This document shows, in pieces, positions 16,994 through 25,976 of a stretch of DNA of 38,617 nt. Position 1 is the first letter of the stretch. Each line of letters starts with the position of its first letter. Below the pieces are notes generated by a model. The model made no database searches. It was not told the DNA's origin and was given only the letters and a program-made list of their open reading frames with translations. Position numbers and translations under genes: made by a program. Origin of the DNA: Ignavibacteriota bacterium (GTDB lineage Bacteria > Bacteroidota > Ignavibacteria > UBA10030 > UBA6906); assembly GCA_003162635.1 (NCBI GenBank), contig PMNE01000019.1, positions 7,624-46,240 on the forward strand, in the 5' to 3' direction.

Positions 16994-18288
16994 AACTCCT
17001 ACTGAAAGAGATCGTTCTTGTGCTCGCCATCGTTTCCGCTGCCGTTGCGCAGCAGTCCGATTATGCCGTCAAGAAGGACTTCGAAGACCGTTACAGGACT
17101 CTTGCCGGGCGGATCGACTCCGCGACCACGATTCAGGAGCTGGACTCCCTGAAAGGGGCCATCGTAACGCTGGAAAATGACTTTGCGGCACACCAGGCAT
17201 TCCTTGACAAGGCGCTTTACCCGACAACGCTTGCCGAGAGCGTGGCAAAGCTTCGCTCGCACGAAGTGTTGACGTACGACCGTGTGTACCTCATCCGCAC
17301 ACAGGGGATACGCATGAGCGAGCTGGAAGAACGAATCGCCCTCATCACCTCCCGGCTCGATTCGCTCACCACACAGCGCGATCAGCTCTTCGGCGAGCTG
17401 CAGGAGAACCGGAAGTCGCTCAACGCTCTCCGCGACGCCGTGAAGCGCCTTTCCGCCAATCTCCAGGCAAAGGACCGGCTTGTCTTCGCTCTTGCCGACT
17501 CAATCTTCCTCCCCTACGGAAAGGATTTGAGTCAACTGGCCGACGTCCATAAGGAAGCCGTGGCCCAGAGGATCGAGAAGGCAAATGTCGTGACGAGGGT
17601 CTATGAAATCGCCGCCGACAATGTGCGATTCCTCGATCTGACGAAACTGCAGGGGAAGGACTTCGGCAATCTCATCGATCAGGAGCAGAGCTTCAAGTCA
17701 CATTGGTCGGGACTGAAGGACAACATGGTCGCCGTCACAGCGACGACGGGCATGCTCCCGGCGTCCCAGCCGGCAAAGGCCGCCTCTGCAAAGGGAGCAG
17801 CGACAAAAGGAACAGGACGCGTGGAGAAGGACGCCCGTGCCGACGCGTCCCAACAGGCAGCCCACGTCGATTCGGTCCTTGCAGAGTGGCAGACCAAACT
17901 GAACACCACCTTCTGGAGCACCTTGCAGAAGGAATTCACCGACGCGGGAATCGGCGTTGCGCCGTTCAGCGACGGTCCTTCATTCTCCGCCAGCATCCGC
18001 ACCTATGTCGCGACGCTGAAGGCGAACAATCAGGATCCCGTCCCCTTCACGGATTCCGTGTGGCGGGACAAGATCGACAAGGACTGGCGCGAGGCCCTCA
18101 GCAAAGACAATATGCTCGGCAAGGTCGAATACGCATCGCTCGACAAGCTCGTCAGCGAACTGAACCGAGAGACCGTTGATTTGAAACTCATTCTCTACAT
18201 CGTCGGAGCTCTCGTCCTTGCGTTCATCGTTTGGTTCTTCGTCTTCCGCCCCAAGAAGAAGACCCCTGAGCCGGAACCGCAGGAGTAG
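16990..18288 (+). CDS. Secreted coiled-coil protein with C-terminal membrane anchor, unknown function
   Basis: 432 residues. Residues 1-20 are a signal peptide (MKLLLKEIVLVLAIVSAAVA). Residues about 85-160 have heptad-like patterns and predicted coiled coil (MSELEERIALITSRLDSLTT). A low-complexity Ala/Lys/Thr stretch near 255-290 joins to a helical C-terminal part. A single membrane segment at about 400-420 (LILYIVGALVLAFIVWFFVF) and a basic Pro/Glu-rich tail finish the protein. The predicted topology is a periplasmic body held in the inner membrane with a short cytoplasmic tail. I recognise no family. It is translationally coupled to the lipoprotein before it and ends 3 bases from the convergent M64 gene. 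Confidence 0.8.
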   Translation: MKLLLKEIVLVLAIVSAAVAQQSDYAVKKDFEDRYRTLAGRIDSATTIQELDSLKGAIVTLENDFAAHQAFLDKALYPTTLAESVAKLRSHEVLTYDRVYLIRTQGIRMSELEERIALITSRLDSLTTQRDQLFGELQENRKSLNALRDAVKRLSANLQAKDRLVFALADSIFLPYGKDLSQLADVHKEAVAQRIEKANVVTRVYEIAADNVRFLDLTKLQGKDFGNLIDQEQSFKSHWSGLKDNMVAVTATTGMLPASQPAKAASAKGAATKGTGRVEKDARADASQQAAHVDSVLAEWQTKLNTTFWSTLQKEFTDAGIGVAPFSDGPSFSASIRTYVATLKANNQDPVPFTDSVWRDKIDKDWREALSKDNMLGKVEYASLDKLVSELNRETVDLKLILYIVGALVLAFIVWFFVFRPKKKTPEPEPQE

Positions 18289-18291
18289 TGC

Positions 18292-19728
18292 TTACTGTCC
18301 TCGCGGCGCGGCGTAGAAATCGACCATCTTTTCTATCGCCGCGCTGCAGACGGGATCAAAGTCAATGAGACTGAGGGAGAACATCCTGCAGTCCACCGAC
18401 GGGCGGTAGATCCCCTTCGACGCATACCCTCCTCCTTCAAACACTCCGACTTTCCCTGCATACTTCGAGTTCTTCAGGATTTCCGCCCCAGCCCTGTACA
18501 GGGGTTCCCTTTTTTCGTAATAGTCGGGCGCGAGCCGATCGAGTTTCGCCCGGAGCGCTTCCACGCTGTCGTACGGCGCCTTTTCCCACGGTGTCGGAAC
18601 CTCCACGCCGCCGGAGAGAAGGGCCTTCCACTTGACGTTCCCCTTGTCGAGAAGCGATGTAATATTGGGTTCCCACGGTTCCACCCCCGCGAGATAGAAA
18701 TCGTTATACGCTGTCGACGACGTATAATACTCGTCGGCAAGTCCGGCAAAGCTGTGTCCGAATTCGTGTACGTACACATAGTCCATCTGCCACTCCTGTC
18801 CAACCACTTTCTCGTTCGTGTAGGTCGTGGCGTACAGGTTGTAGATCCCCCCGCCGCCGTACCGTGTGTCGTTGACGAGAATGCAGATGAAATCATACGG
18901 AGCAGCGGCCGCGATGTCACGAAGGGTCTTGTTATCCGTTGTCAGCACATATCGCGCAGATCCGAACGTGTTGTACGCCGTTCCCAGCGTGTTGTCCCGC
19001 CACTCATTCTTGTCCGGCACATCGATCCCCGATTCTCCCGAGACCACATCCACCCGCCACACGTTGAAGTCTTTCTTCCGTTCTTTGAAAGGATGCGTTC
19101 GGAACATGGTGTCGTTGAACCGCTGGGCGTCCTTGCGGAACTTCTCCATATCGCCCGCCGCATAGCCGTCGCCCAGGATCACAATGTCCACCTTGTCGGA
19201 TGGCGCGCCGTTTTCCATGACCGGAGAAACCGGGAACCGGACCACCCGGCGCTCCTTTTTCACCTGCACCGGGTCATTCGGATCGATGGTGGTGCTGAAG
19301 ACCTCATGGAACTCCATCCTCCGATCGCGCCGCGACAGCGTAAGGTGGATGGCCCTCCGCGGATACGGAATCCTCACAGATTCAGAAAACGTCCGATAGA
19401 CACCCGCAACCGCTTCGTCCGTGGTCTGCCACTCGTTGAACAGCGAGGAGAATCCGCGCGAATACAGGAGAACGTTTGTTGCATGGTCGAAGACCTTCAC
19501 CATGTACTCGCCCAGGTTCAACGTGTCCACAAGGTTACTCCGGCTCCCCGGCCAGGGCCCCTCCTTGATGGCTGCATCCTCGCTGAAGCGCTCCTCCCCT
19601 TTTGTGCCTGTGTGGTAGAAATCGACCCTCAGTGTGGCATCGAGGAAGGAATGCGTGAATATCGCCTGCGCACGAAGCGGGAGCACGGCGGCACACGCAA
19701 AGAGCAGAGCAAGTGTGAACTTTCGCAT
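18292..19728 (-). CDS. Exported M64 (IgA-peptidase-type) metallopeptidase
   Basis: 478 residues from the ATG at 19728. This start gives a signal peptide (MRKFTLALLFACAAVLPLRAQA) and has AAGGAG 6 bases upstream; an in-frame ATG at 19929 lies inside the preceding gene. An N-terminal beta domain (about 25-150) is followed by the M64 catalytic region: VDIVILGDGYAAGDMEKF, GTAYNTFGSARYVL, and the zinc site HEFGHSFAGLADEYY with His321 and His325. Named after a clostridial IgA protease, most M64 members have unknown substrates. No dockerin, sorting or type 9 secretion tail is visible. It lies 70 bases after the AlaX gene, possibly at the tail of the amino-acid operon, although its product is functionally unrelated. 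Confidence 0.9.
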   Translation of the reverse strand: MRKFTLALLFACAAVLPLRAQAIFTHSFLDATLRVDFYHTGTKGEERFSEDAAIKEGPWPGSRSNLVDTLNLGEYMVKVFDHATNVLLYSRGFSSLFNEWQTTDEAVAGVYRTFSESVRIPYPRRAIHLTLSRRDRRMEFHEVFSTTIDPNDPVQVKKERRVVRFPVSPVMENGAPSDKVDIVILGDGYAAGDMEKFRKDAQRFNDTMFRTHPFKERKKDFNVWRVDVVSGESGIDVPDKNEWRDNTLGTAYNTFGSARYVLTTDNKTLRDIAAAAPYDFICILVNDTRYGGGGIYNLYATTYTNEKVVGQEWQMDYVYVHEFGHSFAGLADEYYTSSTAYNDFYLAGVEPWEPNITSLLDKGNVKWKALLSGGVEVPTPWEKAPYDSVEALRAKLDRLAPDYYEKREPLYRAGAEILKNSKYAGKVGVFEGGGYASKGIYRPSVDCRMFSLSLIDFDPVCSAAIEKMVDFYAAPRGQ

Positions 19729-19798
19729 TATTTTCTCCTTGCAACAGTGGACGAATTCTTCGGGAGGGTACTCCTGTGGAAACTGCCGACAGGGGGCG

Positions 19799-20248
19799 TC
19801 ATGCATCCGATCCATCCGCAAGCCGGAATCGGATCCTGAGGACTCCCTCATCGCATGCCGTGGATATGAGGCGGAATCCTCCAATCTCGGCGGTGCGGGC
19901 AACATGTGCGCCGCTGCAGGGGCAGGCATCGTAATCGCCGATGCGAATGATGCGGATCGTTTCGCCCGCCTCTTCCGGAAGCCGGGAGAGATTAAATTGC
20001 GCTTCCGCAGACCCCCGCGGCAGGTATTCTTCCCGCACAGGAAGATCGGCGGCGATCACCTCATTGACGCGTTTCTCCAGCTCACCCTTTTCCTCGACGG
20101 TCAGGTCGCGGTCAAAGTGGTAGTCACATTTCGACTTCTTCTTCTCGATGTGCGCACTGAAGGAACGGCCCCTGCCGAACATCCGCACCATTGTCTGGTT
20201 GAGGATGTGCTCTGCGGAATGCATCCGCGGGTCATACTCTTTTGCCAT
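19799..20248 (-). CDS. alaX: AlaX-type alanyl-tRNA editing domain protein
   Basis: 149 residues from the ATG at 20248; the longer in-frame start at 20395 would overlap proC and encode nothing recognisable. Metal-binding residues of the editing domain are His10 and His14 (MHSAEHILNQ) and Cys111 and His115 (CPCSGAHV). IGGFRLIS and the final IRFRLADG strand also match. Stand-alone editing domains hydrolyse Ser- or Gly-tRNA(Ala) that escapes AlaRS proofreading. Its shortness and lack of an N-terminal OB-like region fit the compact AlaX class. The related ThrRS-type editing fold is an alternative, but the CxxxH pattern favours AlaX. It lies 64 bases after proC in the threonine/proline gene cluster. 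No clear Shine-Dalgarno is seen. Confidence 0.85.
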   Translation of the reverse strand: MAKEYDPRMHSAEHILNQTMVRMFGRGRSFSAHIEKKKSKCDYHFDRDLTVEEKGELEKRVNEVIAADLPVREEYLPRGSAEAQFNLSRLPEEAGETIRIIRIGDYDACPCSGAHVARTAEIGGFRLISTACDEGVLRIRFRLADGSDA

Positions 20249-20312
20249 ACCGTCGGGATGGTGTTCTGTGGGATCCAGGCAGTATCGTAGGGAGTTCCGG
20301 CATGAAATGCAA

Positions 20313-21137
20313 TTACGCTCCCTTGGGAGAATACAGAACGGCTGCCTTCTCCGCCGAGGTGACGATTCCCCTGATAAGTGCCGAGCTGAACCCATGGTGC
20401 TCCATCTGGTTGAGTCCGGAGATCGTGCAGCCCTGCGGTGTCGTCACCTTGTCCACTTCGCTTTCGGGATGGCTCCCCGCTTCCGCGAGGAGCGTTGCAG
20501 CGCCTCTGGCCGTCTGTGCCGCCATCAGGAGGGCGTCTTCCGCATGAAAACCGATCTCGATCCCCCCCTGGGACGCGGCGCGGATCGCCCGGAGGAAGAA
20601 CGCAATCCCGCACGCACACAGCGCCGTTGCAGGGATCATGTGCGCCTCGTCGATCACCAGCGTCCGTCCGAGCGAATCGAAGAGACGGCACACTTCCTGC
20701 ACGCGCTCGGCCGGAGCATCTCCGCCCGCAATGCACGTCATGCTTTCTCTGATCGCGATGGCCGTATTGGGCATGACGCGAATGATCGGAACCTCGCTTT
20801 CCACTCCACTGCGTATGGCGCTGATGGAAGCGCCCGACACGACGGAGACGAGCGTATGCCGCGCCCGATCGACGACTCCTTTGATCTCATGGAGCAGCCC
20901 GTTCAATTGCTGCGGCGTGACGGCAAGAATGATGATATCCGCGCCGGCTGTCGCGGCGGCATTGTCGGTGCCGACGAGGAACCCCGCATCCCGGAATTCC
21001 TCCAGCGCGGTGAGGGAGCGGCGCGTGAGCGATATCTCCGCAGGCGCGAACAAGCGAGCCCCGACAAGACCGCGGGCAATGGCGGAACCGATGTTCCCGG
21101 TCCCCAGGATGGCAAGGCGACGGCGAGAGGTGCTCAT
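20313..21137 (-). CDS. proC: Pyrroline-5-carboxylate reductase
   Basis: 274 residues, standard length. It reduces pyrroline-5-carboxylate to proline with NAD(P)H, the last step of proline synthesis. The Rossmann motif LGTGNIGSAIARGL is at the N-terminus, followed by ADIIILAVTPQQLNGLL and VVSGASISAIRSGV. The C-terminal all-helical dimer domain has the family signature with SGLNQMEHHGFSSALIRGIV. The start at 21137 gives the Rossmann fold its normal spacing from the N-terminus. It begins 4 bases after the thrC stop, so it is part of the thr transcript. Linking proline to threonine synthesis under one attenuator is unusual. Confidence 0.95.
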   Translation of the reverse strand: MSTSRRRLAILGTGNIGSAIARGLVGARLFAPAEISLTRRSLTALEEFRDAGFLVGTDNAAATAGADIIILAVTPQQLNGLLHEIKGVVDRARHTLVSVVSGASISAIRSGVESEVPIIRVMPNTAIAIRESMTCIAGGDAPAERVQEVCRLFDSLGRTLVIDEAHMIPATALCACGIAFFLRAIRAASQGGIEIGFHAEDALLMAAQTARGAATLLAEAGSHPESEVDKVTTPQGCTISGLNQMEHHGFSSALIRGIVTSAEKAAVLYSPKGA

Positions 21138-21141
21138 AGCG

Positions 21142-22428
21142 TCACGTGTGATGAATGAGGAATGATTTGAAATCGTCGAATTGTGATGAAATCCGCACCG
21201 ATTGCTTCTGGCGTTCCAGACAGGCCTGCAGGCGAGGCGGAATGGTGATCCCCGCCGCCATCCCGTCGTCGTACACCTCGGCAAACTTCGCCGGATGCGC
21301 CGTTGCGATGACGATCCCCTGCCCCCGCATCCCCTGTTCGTGCTTCCAGGCCCGGTAGGCAATGGCACCGTGCGGGTCAAGGACATACCCGAGTTTCCGA
21401 TACACGGCACGAATCGTTTCGCGCGTCTGGCCATCGGTGCAGGAGAACCCCCCGATCTCCGCCGCCATCTTCTCGCGGCTCCGGCCGTAGATCGCCATCA
21501 AACGTGCGAAGTTACTCGGGTTGCCGACGTCCATCGCATTCGCGATCGTCTGCACCGACGGGCGCGGACGGAACGACCCATGACGCAGGTATTCGGGGAG
21601 TACGTCGTTCACGTTGCACGCCGCGATGAACTTTCGAACGGGGAGTCCCATCGCGTGAGCGAGCACCCCTGCGGTGAGATTTCCCAGGTTGCCGCTGGGA
21701 ACCGAGAAGACCGGAGAGACGCCGACCTGCAATCCTGCGTGAAAATAGTAGAACATCTGCGGCATGAGCCGGGCGATGTTGATCGAGTTCGCCGAAGACA
21801 GCCGGCGATGTTTCTTCACCTCCCCATCGGTCAAGGCCTGCTTCACGAGCCGCTGGCAATCATCAAACGTCCCCTGCACTTCAAGCGCAGTGACATTCCC
21901 GCCGATGGTCGTCATCTGCTGCTCCTGGATCTTGCTCACCTTCCCCGAGGGATAGAGGAGAACAACACGCACTCCTTTCACCCCGTAAAACCCCTGCGCA
22001 ACGGCGCTCCCCGTGTCGCCGGAAGTGGCAACAAGCACATCAACCTCCCGATCGTCCCCCCGGTGGAAATAGGCCACCGTCCTGGCCATAAATCGCGCGC
22101 CGACGTCTTTGAAGGCAAGAGTCGGGCCATGGAACAACTCCAGCACGGATGTGTCTTCCTCGAGCCGCCGCAGCGGAATCGGGAAGGTCATGGATTCCTC
22201 GACGATCCGCCGAAGCGGCGCAGGCGAGATCTCATCGCCGAGAAACCTCCGGCTCACGGCAAATGCCGTCTCCTGCAAAGACATCCCTTTCCACCCAGCG
22301 AGTTCCCCGGGCGTGAACGGCGTGAGGGACACGGGGACATAGAGTCCGCCGTCTTCGGCAATGCCGCGATCGACAGCCTCGCGGAACGTCGCTCTGTTGC
22401 GGGGATCGTTGGTACTGCAGAGAATCAT
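21142..22428 (-). CDS. thrC: Threonine synthase
   Basis: 428 residues. This PLP enzyme converts O-phosphohomoserine to threonine. The N-terminal STNDPRNRATFREAVDRGIAEDGGLYVP is the ThrC signature; the PLP lysine is Lys107 in HGPTLAFKDVGARF. VLVATSGDTGSAVAQGF and SVPSGNLGNLTAGVLAHAMG bind cofactor phosphate. The length and N-terminus fit the Bacteroidota/E. coli-like short class rather than the plant class. It starts 6 bases after the thrB stop and is followed at once by proC. Ribosome-binding site weak, consistent with coupling. Confidence 0.97.
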   Translation of the reverse strand: MILCSTNDPRNRATFREAVDRGIAEDGGLYVPVSLTPFTPGELAGWKGMSLQETAFAVSRRFLGDEISPAPLRRIVEESMTFPIPLRRLEEDTSVLELFHGPTLAFKDVGARFMARTVAYFHRGDDREVDVLVATSGDTGSAVAQGFYGVKGVRVVLLYPSGKVSKIQEQQMTTIGGNVTALEVQGTFDDCQRLVKQALTDGEVKKHRRLSSANSINIARLMPQMFYYFHAGLQVGVSPVFSVPSGNLGNLTAGVLAHAMGLPVRKFIAACNVNDVLPEYLRHGSFRPRPSVQTIANAMDVGNPSNFARLMAIYGRSREKMAAEIGGFSCTDGQTRETIRAVYRKLGYVLDPHGAIAYRAWKHEQGMRGQGIVIATAHPAKFAEVYDDGMAAGITIPPRLQACLERQKQSVRISSQFDDFKSFLIHHT

Positions 22429-22434
22429 GACAGG

Positions 22435-23367
22435 TCACTCCACGATGTGTGCGCCTCGATGTGCCACGCAGGAAACGTACACGGTCCGTTCCATGTGCAA
22501 ATCGTCCAACACTCTTCCCTGAAGACATCCGACTCTCTCCGCAATCTCACGCGATGCCGAAAGGGCAAAGAGGGCCGGACCGGATCCCGAAATGCTGCAC
22601 CCGAGCGCTCCGGCTTCGAGCGCCGCCGCTTTCAGGCGATGAAATCCCGGGATCAGCGGAGCGCGTACCGGTTCCGCAATAACATCGTGGAGCGAGCGGC
22701 CGATCAGGGCGAAATCGTCCGTCAGGAGGCCGGCGATAAGCCCGGCAGCGTTCCCGGTTTGGGTGATGACATCCCGGAGAGGCACAGATGCAGGCAGAAT
22801 CTTACGCGCCTCTATCGTCTTGATTTCGATGAGGGGGGACGCGATCGTGCACCAGAGTCCCATCGGAATCCGCACAGGGATGATGTCGATGGGATCATAA
22901 CCCCGCACGAGGACGAACCCTCCCCACAAGCAGGGGGCAAGGTTGTCTACATGGATCGCGCCGCTGGCGATTCGTTCCCCTTCAATCGCATACTTCAGGA
23001 TCTCCTGCGGGGTCAGATCCGCCTGCAACAGTTCATTGCAAGCGACCGCGGCAGCCACGGCGCTGGCAGCGCTCGATCCGATGCCGCTCCCGACGGGGAG
23101 CCCCTTGTCGATCTCGATCTCCACCCCATGCCCGCTGCCATGGTCCTTCAACATCGCGATGACAGGCGCCCCGGCGGTATTGAGAGCCGGGTCCATGGGA
23201 AGCGGCGATCCGGCCGAATGCACCGCAGCAATCCTGACGCCGGGTGTGCCGGAAAACCGAACGGTCACCCGATCTCCCGGACTCTCCAGGGCAAACCCCA
23301 TGATATCGAACCCGCTGGCGACGTTTGAAACGGATGCGGGCGCAAAAGCGGTGGCAGATGTCTTCAT
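22435..23367 (-). CDS. thrB: Homoserine kinase
   Basis: 310 residues, GHMP-kinase family. It phosphorylates homoserine with ATP, supplying the substrate of ThrC. The N-terminal APASVSNVASGFDIMGFAL and the ATP-binding GHMP loop PVGSGIGSSAASAVAAA are diagnostic. ISGSGPALFALS near the C-terminus is the third GHMP motif. The ATG at 23367 begins one base after the thrA stop; this start is preferred to an upstream in-frame ATG inside thrA. Translational coupling with thrA is expected. Confidence 0.97.
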   Translation of the reverse strand: MKTSATAFAPASVSNVASGFDIMGFALESPGDRVTVRFSGTPGVRIAAVHSAGSPLPMDPALNTAGAPVIAMLKDHGSGHGVEIEIDKGLPVGSGIGSSAASAVAAAVACNELLQADLTPQEILKYAIEGERIASGAIHVDNLAPCLWGGFVLVRGYDPIDIIPVRIPMGLWCTIASPLIEIKTIEARKILPASVPLRDVITQTGNAAGLIAGLLTDDFALIGRSLHDVIAEPVRAPLIPGFHRLKAAALEAGALGCSISGSGPALFALSASREIAERVGCLQGRVLDDLHMERTVYVSCVAHRGAHIVE

Positions 23368-23368
23368 G

Positions 23369-25837
23369 TCAATCCTGGTAGTGGGAAATCCTGATGATAT
23401 CGGCAAATACCCCCGTCGCCGTCACCTCCGCCCCTGCGCCGGGCCCTTTGATGACAACAGGATGTTCGCGGCAATTCACCGTCGTCAGAGCGACAATGAT
23501 ATCGCTTCCGGTCAGCGCGGCCGCCGGATGGTCGGCGGGAACCCGCCGGAGTCCCACCTCCGCCTTTCCCTCGACAAAAGATGCAAGGTAACGGAGCACC
23601 TTCCCTTCGGAAGCCGCTGCATCCCTTTCCCGTGCGAACGCCGCGTCGAGCGACACGATCTTCCGCATGAATTCTTCCACCGATCGGAGTTGCTGCATCC
23701 GGCGGGGGATGAGAGGCGTCACCCGGATATCGCGAAAATCGAGTTGATGCCCCGCTTCGCGGGCCAGGATGAGGAGTTTCCGCCCCACATCCATACCGTT
23801 CAGATCGTCGCGGGGATCCGGCTCCGTGTATCCCCTCTTCCGCGCCTCTGCAAGGACATCGCTGAACTGCCGATCCCCCGTGAACGCATTAAACAAATAG
23901 CTGAGCGTCCCTGAGAGTATCCCTTCGATCTTCAATATCCTGTCGCCTCCGGCGACGAGGTCGTTGATCGTATTGATGATGGGAAGCCCGGCGCCGACAT
24001 TGGTTTCGTACAGGAACCGGACGTTGTGCCGTTGCGATACCTTTCGCAATTCCGCGTACCGCTTGTACGCGGCCGAGTTGGCCTTCTTGTTGGGCGTGAC
24101 GATGGAGATGCTGGACGACAGGATCTCGGCGTACCGTCCCGCGATATCCTCGTTCGCCGTGCAATCCACGAAGACACTGTTGGAGAGGTTCAGTTCCTTC
24201 ATCCGCCGGAGGAAGAGATCGGGATTCATCGGAATGCCGCGGGTCATCAGCCGCTCCCGCCATTGGGCCCCTGCGTCATCCTCATCGAGGAAGAGCATAC
24301 GCCGGCTGTTGGCGATCGCCTGCACCTTGACATCCAGATTCTGCAGCCGTCGGAGCACATCGCGCTGCCTGACAATCTGGTCCAGGAGTGTCCCGCCGAT
24401 CAACCCCGTCCCGATAACATACACATGGAGCGATTTCGTATCGGAGAGGAAGAACGCATCATGGAGTGCATTGAGCGCCTTTGATTCGTCCGCCTTGGGA
24501 ACGACGGTGGAGATATTCAATTCGGAGGACCCTTGCGCAATCGCGACGATGTTGATGCCGTTGCGGCCGAGAGCGCGGAAGAGCCGGCCGGCGATGCCGG
24601 TGGTCCGCCGCATGTTCTCACCGACGACGGCCACGATGGAAAGACCGTGTTCAATGAGAACGGGTTCGACCTGCTTGTCGCGAATCTCATGCTTCATTTC
24701 CTCTTCGATCAGACGCTTCGCCACCTGTGCGCTTGCCGGCTGGACCGCGAGGCAGACCGAATATTCCGAAGATGCCTGGGTGACGAGAAGGACGTTAATA
24801 TTCCCCGCCGCCAACGCCCCAAAGATGCGCCGCCCGATTCCCGCGAGTCCGGTCATGCCGCTCCCCTGGACACGGAGGAGGGAAATTTCATCCACCGATG
24901 ATATCCCCTTCGCGGGAAACTTTCCCGCGACATCGCGTTTCCCGATGAGAGTCCCGGGAAAGGCCGGGTTGAACGTGTTTTTGATCCGTATCGGAATCCC
25001 CTTTTCCAGCGCCGGTTGCATCGTGGGAGGATGGATCACTTTCGCTCCGAAGTGCGACATTTCCATCGCTTCTTCGTAGGTCATGCACCCGATGGAAAAC
25101 GCCTTTCTGACCTTTCGCGGGTCGGCCGTCATCACCCCATCTACATCAGTCCAAATTTCGATCTCCGAGGCATGGAGGGCGGCTCCAAACACGGAGGCGG
25201 TCAGATCGGATCCGCCGCGTCCCAACGTCACGGTGTCGTTGTCCGTGGTCGAACCGATAAACCCGCACGCCATCTGGAGCCCCGCATGCTTCTTGAAATG
25301 TGCCCGCAGCAGCTTGTTCGTCAGTTCATGCTTCACTTTCGCAGCGCCGAATGTCTCGTCTGCCTTGATAAGAAGCCGGCTGTCGATGAACTCGCACCGC
25401 ATCCCCTTCGCCTTGACCGCTTCGGCGATGATGAACGTCGAAAGGAGTTCCCCAAAACTCATGATGTAATCAAGGGTTCTCGGCGTCAGCTCGCGCGTAT
25501 AATAGACGCCGTGCAGAACGTCTGTCAGGTCGGCCAGGCGGTTCTGTACCGACTTGGCGGCCTTCGTACGGCGCGAGACAGGAACAAGTGCGGCCAGGAC
25601 ATTCCGGTGTCTCTTCGCCAACGATGCCAGCGCTACCGCGTACCGCCTGTCACCCCCCGCCGCCTGCCTGCTCGTCCGGATGAGGTGATCGGTCACTCCC
25701 TGAAAAGCTGAGAAGACCACAACCAGGTTCTTGTGGCGCGCGTGGGTGTTTGCAATGATTTTCATGACCAGACGGATCCGGTCGGGAGTGCCGACCGACG
25801 AGCCGCCGAACTTCAGGACTTTGATGGCGACCTCCAT
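23369..25837 (-). CDS. thrA: Bifunctional aspartokinase / homoserine dehydrogenase I
   Basis: 822 residues, the E. coli ThrA/MetL length. The aspartokinase part starts with VLKFGGSSVGTP and includes GRGGSDLTASVFGAAL and SFGELLSTFI. Two ACT-type regulatory segments lie near residues 310-455 (LRVQGSGMTGLAGIGRRIF, VAVVGENMRRTTGIAGRLF). The homoserine dehydrogenase part starts at about 460 (VYVIGTGLIGGTLLDQI), with FVDCTANEDIAGRYAEIL, TPNKKANSAAYKRY, YETNVGAGLPIINTINDLVAGGD and GILSGTLSYLF. It catalyses the first and third steps of the aspartate pathway to threonine and methionine. The ACT domains imply feedback inhibition by threonine. Transcription is controlled by the leader attenuator directly upstream; the terminator U-tract ends at the start codon. 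No internal frameshift. Confidence 0.98.
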   Translation of the reverse strand: MEVAIKVLKFGGSSVGTPDRIRLVMKIIANTHARHKNLVVVFSAFQGVTDHLIRTSRQAAGGDRRYAVALASLAKRHRNVLAALVPVSRRTKAAKSVQNRLADLTDVLHGVYYTRELTPRTLDYIMSFGELLSTFIIAEAVKAKGMRCEFIDSRLLIKADETFGAAKVKHELTNKLLRAHFKKHAGLQMACGFIGSTTDNDTVTLGRGGSDLTASVFGAALHASEIEIWTDVDGVMTADPRKVRKAFSIGCMTYEEAMEMSHFGAKVIHPPTMQPALEKGIPIRIKNTFNPAFPGTLIGKRDVAGKFPAKGISSVDEISLLRVQGSGMTGLAGIGRRIFGALAAGNINVLLVTQASSEYSVCLAVQPASAQVAKRLIEEEMKHEIRDKQVEPVLIEHGLSIVAVVGENMRRTTGIAGRLFRALGRNGINIVAIAQGSSELNISTVVPKADESKALNALHDAFFLSDTKSLHVYVIGTGLIGGTLLDQIVRQRDVLRRLQNLDVKVQAIANSRRMLFLDEDDAGAQWRERLMTRGIPMNPDLFLRRMKELNLSNSVFVDCTANEDIAGRYAEILSSSISIVTPNKKANSAAYKRYAELRKVSQRHNVRFLYETNVGAGLPIINTINDLVAGGDRILKIEGILSGTLSYLFNAFTGDRQFSDVLAEARKRGYTEPDPRDDLNGMDVGRKLLILAREAGHQLDFRDIRVTPLIPRRMQQLRSVEEFMRKIVSLDAAFARERDAAASEGKVLRYLASFVEGKAEVGLRRVPADHPAAALTGSDIIVALTTVNCREHPVVIKGPGAGAEVTATGVFADIIRISHYQD

Positions 25838-25877
25838 AAAATGCGAAAACCGGCTTCAGTTCTTCTGAAGTCGGTTT
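25838..25877 (-). terminator. Attenuator terminator ahead of thrA
   Basis: Minus-strand RNA arms AAACCGACUUCAG (25877-25865) and CUGAAGCCGGUUU (25859-25847) form a 13-position stem with one A-C mismatch and an AAGAA loop. A U-rich tail, UUUCGCAUUUU, runs directly into the thrA ATG. The 5' arm can instead pair with 25910-25899, the antiterminator. Confidence 0.85.
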
Positions 25878-25910
25878 CCCGTGGGACAAAACGTGATCAA
25901 CCAACCTCAG
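25865..25910 (-). promoter_or_regulatory. Antiterminator pairing of the thr leader
   Basis: Segment 2 (25910-25899, CUGAGGUUGGUU) can pair with segment 3 (AACCGACUUCAG, within 25876-25865) at all 12 positions, two of them G-U. This pairing excludes the terminator. Segment 2 includes the leader peptide stop codon, so a ribosome that finishes the leader covers it, whereas one stalled at the Thr codons leaves it free. Confidence 0.82.
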
Positions 25911-25969
25911 CCGTCGCAGGGCGGCATCGTCGGGGTGGTCGTTCCGATATGAAGAAGAGCGTTTTTCAT
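25907..25969 (-). CDS. thrL: Threonine operon leader peptide
   Basis: A 20-codon frame reading MKNALLHIGTTTPTMPPCDG and stopping with TGA. Four of its codons are Thr (10, 11, 12 and 14) and one is Ile (8), the amino acids made by or from this pathway, as in E. coli thrL. It is followed by mutually exclusive antiterminator and terminator structures and then thrA 70 bases after its stop. Stalling at Thr codons for lack of charged tRNA-Thr would favour the antiterminator and transcription of thrABC-proC. The AUG lies only 7 bases after the -10 box, so the mRNA probably starts at or within a base or two of it. No Shine-Dalgarno is possible and translation must be leaderless. Confidence 0.88.
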   Translation of the reverse strand: MKNALLHIGTTTPTMPPCDG

Positions 25970-25976
25970 ACTTTTT

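Noticed and set aside
21202-23328. A 708-codon open frame on the plus strand
   Set aside because: It is antisense to thrC and thrB, which have full family motifs. The translation is rich in Arg/His/Pro and matches nothing; long antisense frames are expected at this GC content.
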